DNA of 27,479 nt from NCBI GenBank assembly GCA_002448445.1, contig DJYC01000094.1, positions 1 through 27,479 of the forward strand, read 5' to 3'. The notes beneath the pieces were generated by a model. That model saw nothing but the letters and a program-made list of their open reading frames with translations, made no database searches and had not been told where the DNA came from. Both the position numbers and the translations under genes were made by a program. This document shows positions 6,659-15,811 of the stretch, piece after piece. Source of the stretch: Treponema sp. UBA6988 (GTDB taxonomy: Bacteria; Spirochaetota; Spirochaetia; Treponematales; Treponemataceae). The number at the start of each line of letters is the position of its first letter. Positions within the stretch are counted from its first letter, which is position 1.

Positions 6659-9600
6659 TTACTTCTTTATAGAAGCAAGGAGTTTTGCAACCTCTGCCAT
6701 TTTGTAGGTTGGGTTGTTTTTCTGAAGATAGGTAAGGTAAGTTTCTGCGCTTTCCATGTCTCCCAAGGCGATGCACACTTTTGAAAGCTCAAGATATGAT
6801 TCCCAGTCCTTTGGATTGGCCGCAATCACGTCTTCGTAGGCAACTTTTGCGCTGTCGTACTGCTTGGCACCTGCGTATGCCTTTGCCAAGTTTGCACGCA
6901 CGGTGTTGTCTTTTGGAGAAATTGCCAGTGCGTTCTGATAGTACTTGATTGCCTGGGTAAAGTTTTCCTTTTTGTTGTATGCGTTGCCAAGGTTGTTGTT
7001 TACCTCAAAGTTGGAGCTGTCCAATTCGTAGGCTTTTGACAGGACGGCGATTGCAGAATCACTCTGACCGTCTTCATTGTAAAGGGCACCAAGGTTTGTT
7101 CTGGCCTTTACGTTGTTGGGGTCATTGAGGAGAACCTCGTTGTAGAGGGACTTTGCCAATTCTGCGTTGCCTGTCTTTTCCTGGACAAGTGCGTAGTTGT
7201 AGGTAATGTTGTTCTTAAGCTCGTCATTGGCAGAGGCCTTTAATTCGTAGGACTGCTTTGCATAAGAAAGTGCCTCTGAATTCTTTTCCTGCGCAAGGAG
7301 AACTGTTGAAAGGTTGTAGTATGTTGCAGGGTCTGTCTTTGACTTGTCCATGTAGGCTATGGCTTTTTTGAAACTGTTTTCTGCAGCGGAGTAGTTTCCG
7401 ATTGCGGCAAGGGCAGATCCGTATTCCTGGTAGGTCTGTGAATTTGCCGGGTTGATTTTTATGGCCTTGTCAAATGCGGCGCTTGCACCCTGGTTGTCTC
7501 CCTGGCGGGCCATGATGCGTCCTGCTGCAATGTAGGCGCGCTCATATTCACCGTCTATCTGGTAGGCCTTGCGGTAAGATACCAGAGCCTGAGAGTTGTC
7601 GTTCAAGCGTTCGGAAACATAGCCAAGGTTGTAGAAGGCAGGTGCGAACTTTGGATTGAGTTCTGTTGAATTCTTGAATGAAGCCTGTGCGGCCTTGAAC
7701 TTTCCCTGCTGAGCCTGGGCACGGCCAAGCTGATAGTAATAGGATGCGTTCTTTGGATCGGCCTTTATTGCCTTTTCAAATTCAGCTTCTGCCTGGGCGT
7801 AGTTTTTGTTCTTGAGGGCTTCCATGCCAAGGACGTAATGGCTTCCTGCATCGTCGCTGCCCTTTGCAACAGCTTCGTTGGCAAGTGTCTTTGCGGCATC
7901 TGCAAGCTTCTTTTTGTCTGCAGGATTGTCCGTAGCTTCCGAAGCATCGTAGAGTGCCTGTGCAATTTCTGACTTTTTCTTTGCGGCATAAGCGGGATCG
8001 TCGGATGGAAGCATGCTCATTGCCTTGTTAAAGTGGGCGATTGCTTCTTCTACGTTTCCTGCTGCAAGGGCGGCCTTGCCCTTTGCAATTTCGCTGTCTA
8101 TGTCCTTCTGCAGGGCGGCAAGTTCAGCCTGTTTCTTGGCCTTTGCGGCGTCTTCTGCGGCTTTCTTTATACGCTCTTCTTCTGCAGCCTTCTTTGCAAG
8201 GGCTTCTTTTTCCTGAGCGGCGGCTTTGCTTATGAGTGCCTGTACGTCTGTATCGCGTTTTTCTGAAGACGGAAGCGTGTTTAATATTGCCTGAGCTTTG
8301 GCATAGTCACCGGCATCAAGTGCTTTCTGTGCCTGGGCAAGTTTGTCTGCCTTTTCCTGGGCGGCTTTTTCGGCGGCGGCTTTAGCTTGGGCGGCCTGTT
8401 TTTCGCTTGCTATCTTGTTGCGCAGAGCAGTTACGTCACTGTCGCTCCTCTGGTTTGCAGGGATTGAATTGAGTATCTGCTGGGCCTTGTCGTAGTCTCC
8501 GGCTTCGAGTGCCTTTTGTGCCTGGGCAAGTTTGTCTGCCTTTTCCTGTGCGGCTTTTTCTGCTGCGGCTTTGGCTTGGGCGGCCTGTTTTTCGCTTGCT
8601 ATTTTGTTTCGCATTGCGTTAACGTCTGGATCGCTACGCTGGGCTGAAGGAATTGAGTTTAGTATCTGCTGGGCCTTGTCGTAGTCTCCGGCTTCCAGTG
8701 CCTTTTGTGCCTGGGCAAGCTTGTCTGACTTTTCCTTAGCGGCCTTTTCTGCTGCGGCCTTGGCATCTGCGGCTTGCTTTGCGCTTGCTATTTTGTTGCG
8801 CATTGCGTTAACGTCGCTGTCGCTTCTCTGGTTTGCAGGAATTGAGTTTAGTATCTGCTGGGCCTTGTCGTAGTCACCAGCTTCCAGGGCTTTTTGTGCC
8901 TGGGCAAGTTTGTCTGCCTTGTCCTGTGCGGCTTTCTGGGCTGCCTGCTGTTCGGCTGCCTTTTGCGCGGCGGCTTTTTCTTCCGCTGCCTTGGTCTGGG
9001 CGTTTGCCTTGTTCAGCATGTTCTGGATCTGGCTGTCGCCCTTGTTTGTCTTGGCAAGTTCGTTCAAAATTTGCTGGGCTTTGGCATAGTCACCGGAATC
9101 GAGTGCCTTCTGTGCCTGGGCAAGCTTGTCTGCCTTGTCTTTTGCGGCCTTTTCTGCTGCGGCCTTGGCATCTGCGGCTTGCTTTGCGCTTGCTATTTTG
9201 TTGCGCATTGCGTTAACGTCGCTGTCGCTTCTCTGGTTTGCAGGAATTGAGTTTATTATCTGCTGGGCCTTTTCGTAGTCACCAGCTTCGAGTGCCTTTT
9301 GTGCCTGGGCAAGTTTGTCCGCCTTGTCTTTTGCGGCTTTCTGTTCCTGGGCAAGTTTTTCTGCCTTTTCCTTTGCGGCCTTTTCTTCCGCTGCCTTGGC
9401 CTGGGCGTTTGCCTTGTTCAGCATGTTCTGGATTTGGCTGTCGCCCTTATTTGTCTTGGCAAGTTCGTTCAGTATCTGCTGGGCTTTGGCATAGTCACCG
9501 GAATCGAGTGCCTTCTGTGCCTGGGCAAGCTTGTCTGCCTTGTCTTTTGCGGCTTTTTCCGCTGCGGCTTTGGCTTGGGCGGCCTGTTTTTCGCTTGCTA

Positions 9601-12600
9601 TCTTGTTGCGCATTGCAGTTACGTCACTGTCGCTCCTCTGGTTTGCGGGAATTGAGTTGAGTATCTGCTGTGCCTTGTCGTAGTCTCCTGCTTCAAGTGC
9701 CTTTTGTGCCTGGGCAAGTTTGTCTGCCTTGTCTTTTGCGGCTTTCTGTTCTTGGGCAAGTTTTTCTGCCTTTTCCCTTGCGGCCTTTTCTTCCGCTGCC
9801 TTAGCCTGAGCGTTTGCCTTGTTCAGCATGTTCTGGATCTGGCTGTCACCCTTATTTGTCTTGGCAAGTTCGTTCAGTATCTGCTGGGCCTTTTCATAGT
9901 CACCTGCGTCAAGGTATTTCTGGGCAAGGGAAAGCTGATCCTGCTTTTTTCTTTGGCTAAGTTCCTCTGCACTTGGTACAGAAGATGAGTCGCCTTTTCT
10001 ATTTCTTCTTAGAAGCTCACGCTTTTCGTCTGCAGCCCTGTACATGCGCAAAAGTGCGTCCTTGTCGTTGGGGTTGCGGATCATAAGGTCATTGAGGATT
10101 CTAAGAGCATCGTCATAGCGGCCTTCGTCCGTAAGTTCAGTTGCCCTTGCAAGAGCCTCTTCCCTGGAAGACGGAGTGCGTACGTTGCCTGTGCTGCGGT
10201 CAACCGTGATTGGCTTTGCAGAAGATTTTCCTGTTGAAGCATTTACCGCAGGCCTTGTCTGGCTGGCGCTTGTGTTTGCGGCAGAAGAAGTGCCTGTTGA
10301 AGCAGATGCTTTTCCTGCTGAACCGGAAGCGGTGCCTGTTGAACTTGATGCTGTTCCCGAAGCATTTGCGGCTGAATTGCCGGCAGATGCATTGCCTGTG
10401 CCGCTTGATGAAGAAGATGAAGCAGAGGCATTTGTGGCAGGGGCATTCCTTGAAGAAGATGAAGTGCCTGTGTTTGCGGCCACTGCAGTAGAAGATGCCG
10501 TAGCACTTGCAGCCGGCCTGTTTGCAGAGGAAGTGCCTGTGCCGGAAGATGCATTTCCTGCAGAGCTACCGCTTGAAGCTGCATTTGAAGAAGGAGTATT
10601 GCTTACAACAGTCTTTACCGTCTTTGGTGTAGAAGCTTCACTGCGGCCGGATGTGCTGTTAGCAGATGTGTTGCCAGCAGATGTGCCTGTATTCTTTGCA
10701 ACCTGGCTTCCTGTTCCTGAAACAAGATCCGCTAATGAAGAACCTTCGTTTCTTGCCCCCTGAGACTGAGCATTCGGATTGGAATATTTATGCTTGCTAT
10801 CTGATGAAGTGCCGTTGGCAGAAGAGCCTGTATTCTTTGCAGCCTGGGTTCCTGTTCCTGAAGATGGTGTAATGACATTTGCCATTTCGCTGTAAACAGG
10901 AGGATTCTGGCCTGCATTACCTTCATTAGACAAAGAAGCCCTTGCTGCAAGCTGGTCTTTTAGGGCCTGGTTTGCGGCTGCTTCATTAGCCTTGCGCTCT
11001 TTTTCTGCCTGTTCAGCCTCTTCTTTTGCCAAGCGGGCATTGCGTGCGGCTTCTGCCTTGTCTGCTTCTTCCTTTAGGAAAGATGCCTTTTCCAAAAGAC
11101 TGCGTACTTCCGCATCATTTGGATCTTTTGCGGCAAGAGCTCCAAGAACAGCAATTGCCTGGTCATAAAGTCCAGAGTCAACAGCATCGTTAGCCTGCTT
11201 AAGAGCATTCTGCCTATCCAAAGCGGCCTGTTCAGCCTCTGCCTTTAGGGTTTCTTCGCTTGCCCTTTCGCGGAAAGTCATTGCCATGTCAAGCATCTGC
11301 TTTGCTTCGTCATCTTCCGGGTTGTCCACAAGAAGAGCGTTAAGCACGGTGGATGCATCATCATACAAGGCAGTGTCTACATAGCGCTGGGCAATAGAGA
11401 TTGCATTTGAATGCTTTGAGCTGTCGTAGGATTCATTTCCAAAAGGATCAGTAAATGTCTGTCCCGAAAATCCTGCATGGGGATCGGAGTCTTTCTTTAG
11501 CTGAGCCGTTGTGTTAAAGAGGCTGTTTCCGTCTGTGTCCTGGTTGTCCTTAAGAAGCAGTCCGTTTATAAGGCTTAGTGAGTTGTCGTAAAGCCCCTGG
11601 CTTGAATAAGTCTGGATAAGGGCAATTGTATTTTCCTTTTCCTGCCTCTGCTGTTCAAGGGCAAGTCTTTCTGCCTTGCGGGCGGCACGGACATCCCTTG
11701 TGCTGTAGAGCCAGCCGCCAACGCCTCCGCCTATACCAATTGCGGCTATTGCACATGCAAGTCCGGCAATAAGCTTTTTGTTAACAGGCTTCTTGGGCTT
11801 AATGTAGCCGCTTTGGTTTTCATAGTTCTTCTCGTAAGTCTTTCCGCTTTCGGAAGAGCTTCCGCTTGACGAGCTGCCATAGGATGCCATTTCAAAAGTG
11901 GTGTCTTCGTCATTGGCATGGGAAGCAGACGTCTGGAAAGAAGACCCAGATGTTGTATTATAGGAAGAAATTGTAGAATCTTCTGAATATGAATCTTTTG
12001 CTTCTGAAGAAGAAAGATCTGAAGAGCTTCTCTGTGACTGGGAATAAAGGCTTGATGAATATGGCCTTGAAGAAGCCTCACTTTCTGCAGAAAGAGATGT
12101 TGCGTTAAGAGACGTGGCACCAAGAGTTGTTCCAGTGGCTGTTCTTGAATAGGAACTTGTGGGCCTGCGGGAAGACAAAGAAGATGCAGAGCTTGTACCG
12201 GAAGAAGACAAAGTTCCTTCACGTGCAGACGTAGACCTTGCAGAAAGCCTTGTCTGTCCTGCTGCTGTAGAGCGGCTAGATGCAGTTCCAGCGCGTGTGG
12301 AAGAAGCCCTGGAAGAAGTGCCACTTCCCCTTGCAGAAGCCCTTGTCTCGCTTTCCTTTGCAAGACGGGCAGTTGTCCCTGTTCCCCTTACAGAAGGACG
12401 AACCTTGCGTTCAGCGGCGGCGGCAGCGAGTCTTGAAGTAGCCCCGGTAGCGCGGGAAGATGTTGTTCCCGCACGGGCAGAAGCACGGCTTGTCTTTGCA
12501 TCCGCACTTGCAGAAGCCCTTGTTGAGCCTTCAGGAACCACCCTGGTACGGGGACGGCCGGGTCCCCTGGTAGCCGTGGAAGAAGAAGCAGTAGCGCTGC

Positions 12601-12718
12601 CCCTCGTAGCACGGGAAACAGACGAAGTTCCAGCCGCTGCCCTTGTGGATGCAGATCTGGAAGCTGCCGTCTTTTTTACTGATTTTTCATCTTTATTCGA
12701 GTTCTGATTCGTAGCCAT
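6659..12718 (-). CDS. Giant membrane-anchored TPR / repeat protein (2019 aa)
   Basis: A 2019-residue protein with clear layers. Residues 1-310 are Ser/Thr/Ala/Arg-rich and probably disordered. One hydrophobic segment (about 316-338, IAGLACAIAAIGIGGGVGGW) is the only membrane span. Residues 345-600 hold TPR-like helix pairs plus a Lys/Glu/Ala coiled coil. About 610-850 is Ser/Ala/Thr/Gly low complexity. About 920-1500 is a tandem array of LAQAQKALEAGDYDKAQQIL units, each a TPR-like pair followed by Ala/Lys/Gln helix. From about 1590 to 2019 there are canonical TPRs (for example YYQLGRAQAQQGKFKAAQASF). Which side of the membrane the repeats face is unclear because both flanks are basic. The start overlaps the upstream exported TPR gene by 26 nt, implying translational coupling. 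A scaffold or envelope-spanning role is inference; no enzymatic motif is visible. Confidence 0.85.
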   Translation of the reverse strand: MATNQNSNKDEKSVKKTAASRSASTRAAAGTSSVSRATRGSATASSSTATRGPGRPRTRVVPEGSTRASASADAKTSRASARAGTTSSRATGATSRLAAAAAERKVRPSVRGTGTTARLAKESETRASARGSGTSSRASSTRAGTASSRSTAAGQTRLSARSTSAREGTLSSSGTSSASSLSSRRPTSSYSRTATGTTLGATSLNATSLSAESEASSRPYSSSLYSQSQRSSSDLSSSEAKDSYSEDSTISSYNTTSGSSFQTSASHANDEDTTFEMASYGSSSSGSSSESGKTYEKNYENQSGYIKPKKPVNKKLIAGLACAIAAIGIGGGVGGWLYSTRDVRAARKAERLALEQQRQEKENTIALIQTYSSQGLYDNSLSLINGLLLKDNQDTDGNSLFNTTAQLKKDSDPHAGFSGQTFTDPFGNESYDSSKHSNAISIAQRYVDTALYDDASTVLNALLVDNPEDDEAKQMLDMAMTFRERASEETLKAEAEQAALDRQNALKQANDAVDSGLYDQAIAVLGALAAKDPNDAEVRSLLEKASFLKEEADKAEAARNARLAKEEAEQAEKERKANEAAANQALKDQLAARASLSNEGNAGQNPPVYSEMANVITPSSGTGTQAAKNTGSSANGTSSDSKHKYSNPNAQSQGARNEGSSLADLVSGTGSQVAKNTGTSAGNTSANSTSGRSEASTPKTVKTVVSNTPSSNAASSGSSAGNASSGTGTSSANRPAASATASSTAVAANTGTSSSSRNAPATNASASSSSSSGTGNASAGNSAANASGTASSSTGTASGSAGKASASTGTSSAANTSASQTRPAVNASTGKSSAKPITVDRSTGNVRTPSSREEALARATELTDEGRYDDALRILNDLMIRNPNDKDALLRMYRAADEKRELLRRNRKGDSSSVPSAEELSQRKKQDQLSLAQKYLDAGDYEKAQQILNELAKTNKGDSQIQNMLNKANAQAKAAEEKAAREKAEKLAQEQKAAKDKADKLAQAQKALEAGDYDKAQQILNSIPANQRSDSDVTAMRNKIASEKQAAQAKAAAEKAAKDKADKLAQAQKALDSGDYAKAQQILNELAKTNKGDSQIQNMLNKANAQAKAAEEKAAKEKAEKLAQEQKAAKDKADKLAQAQKALEAGDYEKAQQIINSIPANQRSDSDVNAMRNKIASAKQAADAKAAAEKAAKDKADKLAQAQKALDSGDYAKAQQILNELAKTNKGDSQIQNMLNKANAQTKAAEEKAAAQKAAEQQAAQKAAQDKADKLAQAQKALEAGDYDKAQQILNSIPANQRSDSDVNAMRNKIASAKQAADAKAAAEKAAKEKSDKLAQAQKALEAGDYDKAQQILNSIPSAQRSDPDVNAMRNKIASEKQAAQAKAAAEKAAQEKADKLAQAQKALEAGDYDKAQQILNSIPANQRSDSDVTALRNKIASEKQAAQAKAAAEKAAQEKADKLAQAQKALDAGDYAKAQAILNTLPSSEKRDTDVQALISKAAAQEKEALAKKAAEEERIKKAAEDAAKAKKQAELAALQKDIDSEIAKGKAALAAGNVEEAIAHFNKAMSMLPSDDPAYAAKKKSEIAQALYDASEATDNPADKKKLADAAKTLANEAVAKGSDDAGSHYVLGMEALKNKNYAQAEAEFEKAIKADPKNASYYYQLGRAQAQQGKFKAAQASFKNSTELNPKFAPAFYNLGYVSERLNDNSQALVSYRKAYQIDGEYERAYIAAGRIMARQGDNQGASAAFDKAIKINPANSQTYQEYGSALAAIGNYSAAENSFKKAIAYMDKSKTDPATYYNLSTVLLAQEKNSEALSYAKQSYELKASANDELKNNITYNYALVQEKTGNAELAKSLYNEVLLNDPNNVKARTNLGALYNEDGQSDSAIAVLSKAYELDSSNFEVNNNLGNAYNKKENFTQAIKYYQNALAISPKDNTVRANLAKAYAGAKQYDSAKVAYEDVIAANPKDWESYLELSKVCIALGDMESAETYLTYLQKNNPTYKMAEVAKLLASIKK
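8233..9958 (-). repeat. Nested tandem repeat array inside the giant TPR gene
   Basis: Aligned anchors (the GTCGCT of the RSDSDV codons or its equivalent) lie at 9629, 9224, 8819, 8630, 8441 and 8252. The spacings are therefore 405, 405, 189, 189 and 189 bp. The 405-bp unit is a 63-codon module (NSIPANQRSDSDV type) plus a 72-codon module (NELAKTNKGDSQIQ type). Near the C-terminal side only the 63-codon module is repeated. DNA identity between units is high, so the array is prone to recombination and to assembly collapse. Confidence 0.9.
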
Positions 12719-13484
12719 ATCCCACCGTTCCCTCAGCTCCTGCTGACATATTTTCTGTTGATGATCCGTTTAATGAAGACGCAACGTCTTCCAATAGCTT
12801 GGCCTTTCTTGCTTCCTCAGCAGCCTTTTCGTCTGCAAGGCGTTTTTCTTCCGCAAGACGGGCCGCCTCTATGCGGGCATTCTCCGCCTGAATACGGGCA
12901 TTTTCTGCCTGCAATAGCTGCTCTGCGTTAACAGCCTGCTGCTGCTGAATTACAATTTCGTCATCTATAAGGCCAATTATCTTGGTAATCTGTTCTTTCT
13001 GCGGATTTTCCGGAAAAAGCTCCATGTAAAGGATGTAGTCAGCCTTGCTTTCTCCGTACTTACCGGCACGAAGCCTTGCATTGGCCCTGTTAAGAACCGG
13101 CGACGCATATTTTTCGTCCGCGGCAATGGCTATGGAGTACCATTTTTCGGCCTCGTCATAGTCACCCTGTGAAAACGCTATGTTACCCGCATTGTAGGCC
13201 AGTATCTTCTGATTTGTCTCCGGCAGGTTCATACCCTCGTTGCAGACTGCAAGAGCCTTGTCATACTCCCTAAGCTGGTAGTAGGAAAGCGCAAGGTAAA
13301 TAAATGCCTGGGGATTGTTCTTTTCCCTAACAGCCTCGTTCAAAAAAGGAATTGCTTCCTTTGGCTTGTTTTGTCTGAACAAATCCTCACCTTTAAGGAA
13401 ATTTGCACTCTGGGCAAAGCTAAGCGGCGCAAAAATCAATAGAAACATTAAGGAAATCATATTTTTAATGATTTTATTTTTCAC
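12693..13484 (-). CDS. Exported TPR protein, first gene of the giant-TPR operon
   Basis: A 263-residue secreted protein. A type I signal peptide (basic MKNKIIKN, hydrophobic core, then SFAQS, cleavage after about residue 25) sends it across the inner membrane; there is no lipobox Cys. Three to four TPR helix pairs follow (FLKGEDLFRQNKPKEAIPFL; AFIYLALSYYQLREYDKAL; NAGNIAFSQGDYDEAEKWY; a degenerate fourth). Then comes a Gln/Ala/Glu/Arg coiled coil (about 175-235) and a Gly/Tyr-containing acidic tail ending GYGYESELE. The start is GTG at 13484, with GGAGG at 13500-13496 (a rather long 11-nt spacing); signal-peptide shape favours it over the ATG eight codons later. The last nine codons overlap the start of the giant protein. 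A periplasmic partner of that protein is likely but inferred. Confidence 0.82.
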   Translation of the reverse strand: MKNKIIKNMISLMFLLIFAPLSFAQSANFLKGEDLFRQNKPKEAIPFLNEAVREKNNPQAFIYLALSYYQLREYDKALAVCNEGMNLPETNQKILAYNAGNIAFSQGDYDEAEKWYSIAIAADEKYASPVLNRANARLRAGKYGESKADYILYMELFPENPQKEQITKIIGLIDDEIVIQQQQAVNAEQLLQAENARIQAENARIEAARLAEEKRLADEKAAEEARKAKLLEDVASSLNGSSTENMSAGAEGTVGYGYESELE

Positions 13485-13553
13485 TTTAAATGCATCCTCC
13501 TATTCTCTTTAATCGCAATTGCGTATATAATATTAAATTGAACTTAGCCCTAT

Positions 13554-13582
13554 TTGACATATTCGCACAAAAAGGCTAATCT
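13554..13582 (+). promoter_or_regulatory. Possible promoter of the plus-strand TPR/phosphoesterase operon
   Basis: A perfect TTGACA (13554-13559) with 17 nt to TAATCT (13577-13582), a poor -10. It lies in the 188-nt divergent gap between the two TPR units. No convincing minus-strand promoter was picked out in this AT-rich gap. Confidence 0.35.
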
Positions 13583-13672
13583 TTCAATAGGAAATCTTAA
13601 AAAATTGCCGTTAATAATGGTAAAGATTTTTTTCATCATTTTTTGAGGAATTTAAGGAAAGAGTAGAAAAAT

Positions 13673-15040
13673 ATGAATGTAATAACGACAACCATTGTAG
13701 CTTTTCTTGTAGCGGTCATAATATTTGCCGTAATTTTTATAGTAAAAAGTTTCGCCACGCCAAAAAAGCTGGGCAGCGTCCAAAAGTTCATGAAGGACGG
13801 AAAGTTCCAGGCGGCAGAAAAGGCTGCAAAGGCAATCCTTTCCAAGAACCCCAGGGACTACCTTACCCACTACTGGCTTGGAAGGGTCTACCTTGCGCAA
13901 AAAAAAGACGACCTTGCTTTCATGGAATTCAAGACGGTAAACGAAAACGCCATCTTTAACGGAGACATTCCCGAAGTTCCATTCAGGCACACAATGGCGC
14001 TGCTTTACCAGAAGTTCAACGACAACACAAATGCGCTAAAGGAACACCTTCTTCTTATTAAAAGGGAGCCGGACAACGCAGAAAACTACTACAACGCAGG
14101 TATATGCGCAGAAAAGGAAAACCAGGTAAACAATGCCGTAGTAATGTTCCAGAAGGCAATTGCCCTTAACAAGAGGCACTCAAAGGCCCACTCGGCACTG
14201 GGACACCTATTGCTAAGAAGCGAGCAGTACGAAGATGCCCTTTCCGAGATAAAGCTTTCTATCAGGCTGGATCCGGATGAATTCTCCAACTATTACTACC
14301 TTGGCAAAGCCCTAAAGGAGCGCGGAGAATACTCAGACGCAATAAAGGCATTCGAAAAGAGCGAAAGAAGCAACGAATTCCGCCAGAGGGCACTCATAGA
14401 AACAGGCGCATGCTACATGGAAGTTGACCAGACCGCAAACGCCCAGGAATACTTCCAGAGGGCAGTCCAGTGCTCAAAGGACGACTCTAGCCAGGAAACC
14501 CTCTACGCCCGCTACTTCCTTGCAAATTGCTACGAAAAGACCCACAGCATAGAAAAAGCCGTAGAACAGTGGAACAAAATCTACCTCTACAACAAGAAAT
14601 TCCGGGACGTAGCAAGCAAGCTGGAAGAATACCGCGACATACAGTCAAACGACAGCCTAAAGGAATACCTTACAAGCTCCCAGCCGGCATTTACGGAGCT
14701 GTGCATAAAGACCGTGCAGAAGGCATACAACTTTATGCCGCAAAAGTCAGAGACAAAGCCCTACGGTTGCAGGCTTTTATGCACGGAAGAAAACAAGGAC
14801 ACATGGAAGAACGTAAGGAAGCAGTTCTTTCTTATTGAATTCCACAGGGATTCGGATGCTGTTGACGAAAGCAAGGTAAGGCAGTTCGTGGAAGAAATAA
14901 AAACCCAGGGCTACTACAAGGGAATGATTTTCTCCAGCTCAGGCTTCTCCACACTAGCCACCCAGTTTGCAGAAAGCCGCCCCGTAACCCTAATAAACAG
15001 GGAAAAACTGGAAATTGTACTTAGCAAGGCAGGAATATAA
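13673..15040 (+). CDS. Membrane TPR protein with Mrr-like C-terminal domain
   Basis: A 455-residue protein. An N-terminal membrane helix (about residues 5-25) is followed by basic KSFATPKK, which predicts that the rest faces the cytoplasm. TPR helix pairs run from about 35 to 310 (for example YYNAGICAEKENQVNNAVVMF, then HSALGHLLLRSEQYEDALSE and YYLGKALKERGEYSDAIKAF). The last 50 residues read KGMIFSSSGFSTLATQFAES, then RPVTLINREKLEIVL. That is the shape of the terminal helix and strands of Mrr/restriction-endonuclease-like domains (sensor of Ala-rich helix, then Leu-Ile-x-x-x-x-Leu). I cannot see an intact PD-(D/E)xK set, so activity is doubtful and it may be a binding domain. AAGGAAAG precedes ATG 13673. 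The phosphoesterase starts 6 nt after its stop. Confidence 0.82.
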   Translation: MNVITTTIVAFLVAVIIFAVIFIVKSFATPKKLGSVQKFMKDGKFQAAEKAAKAILSKNPRDYLTHYWLGRVYLAQKKDDLAFMEFKTVNENAIFNGDIPEVPFRHTMALLYQKFNDNTNALKEHLLLIKREPDNAENYYNAGICAEKENQVNNAVVMFQKAIALNKRHSKAHSALGHLLLRSEQYEDALSEIKLSIRLDPDEFSNYYYLGKALKERGEYSDAIKAFEKSERSNEFRQRALIETGACYMEVDQTANAQEYFQRAVQCSKDDSSQETLYARYFLANCYEKTHSIEKAVEQWNKIYLYNKKFRDVASKLEEYRDIQSNDSLKEYLTSSQPAFTELCIKTVQKAYNFMPQKSETKPYGCRLLCTEENKDTWKNVRKQFFLIEFHRDSDAVDESKVRQFVEEIKTQGYYKGMIFSSSGFSTLATQFAESRPVTLINREKLEIVLSKAGI

Positions 15041-15046
15041 GGCAAA

Positions 15047-15811
15047 ATGAAATTCCTGTGCGTTTCCGACCAAGTAGACCCCCTGGTTTATTCAACCACC
15101 GTAAAAGAGCGCTATTCAGACATAGACGCAGTACTTTGCGCAGGGGACCTTTCCATGGAATACATGGACTTTATCGTAGACGCACTTGGAAAGCCCACTT
15201 TCTTTATCTTCGGCAACCACGACCTTAGCGAATTCCACCTCTACCACAGGCAGACGGTCCTTGCCCAGAGGCCTTCCCAGCTTGCAAAGATGCACTCCAT
15301 AGAAAACGGGCACGGGGCGGACTACATAAACCGCAAGGTGCTAAGGCTAAAGAACCTGTCCTTCAAGGCACCAGGCGGAAAAAAGACTCCCCTACTCCTT
15401 GCCGGAGTCTCAGGCTCAATAAGATACAACAAGGGCGAAGACCAGTACACGGACTTTGAAATGAAGCTAAAGCTCATCTCCATGGTACCCGCCCTAATAT
15501 GGAACAAAATACGCTACGGCCGCTACTGCGACATATTCCTGACCCATGCCTCACCCAGGCACATAAACGACAGGGACGACCCCTGCCACAAAGGCTTTGA
15601 ATGCTTTAACTGGTTCATAAAAAGATTCAAGCCTGCCCTTTTAGTTCACGGGCACATCCACCTCTACGACCTACAGGCCCCCCGAGTGGCAAAAAGCGCT
15701 CAGACAACGGTAGTAAACGCCTTTAGCCACATAGTCATAGAGTATGAACCAAAACTTTCAGAAAAAGAAGGAGACTTCCTTGGCTCAATTAACATCCGCA
15801 CAGACCGGTGA
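15047..15811 (+). CDS. Calcineurin-like metallophosphoesterase
   Basis: A 254-residue cytoplasmic metallophosphoesterase. The dinuclear metal-site motifs appear in order: SDQVD (Asp8), GDLS (Gly33-Asp34), GNHD (56-59), LTHASPRH, and HGHIHLY (about 201). The first motif in this superfamily is normally Asp-x-His; here the His position is Val10, with Asp11 next, so one metal ligand may differ. Substrate is not evident: nucleotides, phosphoproteins and lipid intermediates are all possible. It starts 6 nt after the TPR-Mrr gene, with only a weak AAGG site that overlaps the upstream stop. It overlaps the ParB-like gene at its 3' end, so the three proteins are translationally coupled and probably work together. 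Confidence 0.85.
   Translation: MKFLCVSDQVDPLVYSTTVKERYSDIDAVLCAGDLSMEYMDFIVDALGKPTFFIFGNHDLSEFHLYHRQTVLAQRPSQLAKMHSIENGHGADYINRKVLRLKNLSFKAPGGKKTPLLLAGVSGSIRYNKGEDQYTDFEMKLKLISMVPALIWNKIRYGRYCDIFLTHASPRHINDRDDPCHKGFECFNWFIKRFKPALLVHGHIHLYDLQAPRVAKSAQTTVVNAFSHIVIEYEPKLSEKEGDFLGSINIRTDR

Noticed and set aside
8233..9958. CRISPR or non-coding tandem repeats
   Set aside because: All unit lengths are multiples of three and the frame is open throughout; these are protein repeats.
10176..10763. Plus-strand open frame inside the giant TPR gene
   Set aside because: Arises from the Ser/Ala/Thr low-complexity codons on the other strand; composition is repetitive and no start signal is seen.
11746..12707. 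Other long frames overlapping the N-terminal part of the giant gene
   Set aside because: Gln/Leu/Pro-rich or Val/Glu/Ala-rich products typical of shadows of a Ser/Arg/Ala-rich region.
13485..13495. Four-codon leader peptide (ATG to TGA) overlapping the GTG start
   Set aside because: The GGAGG touches its ATG directly, so initiation there is unlikely.
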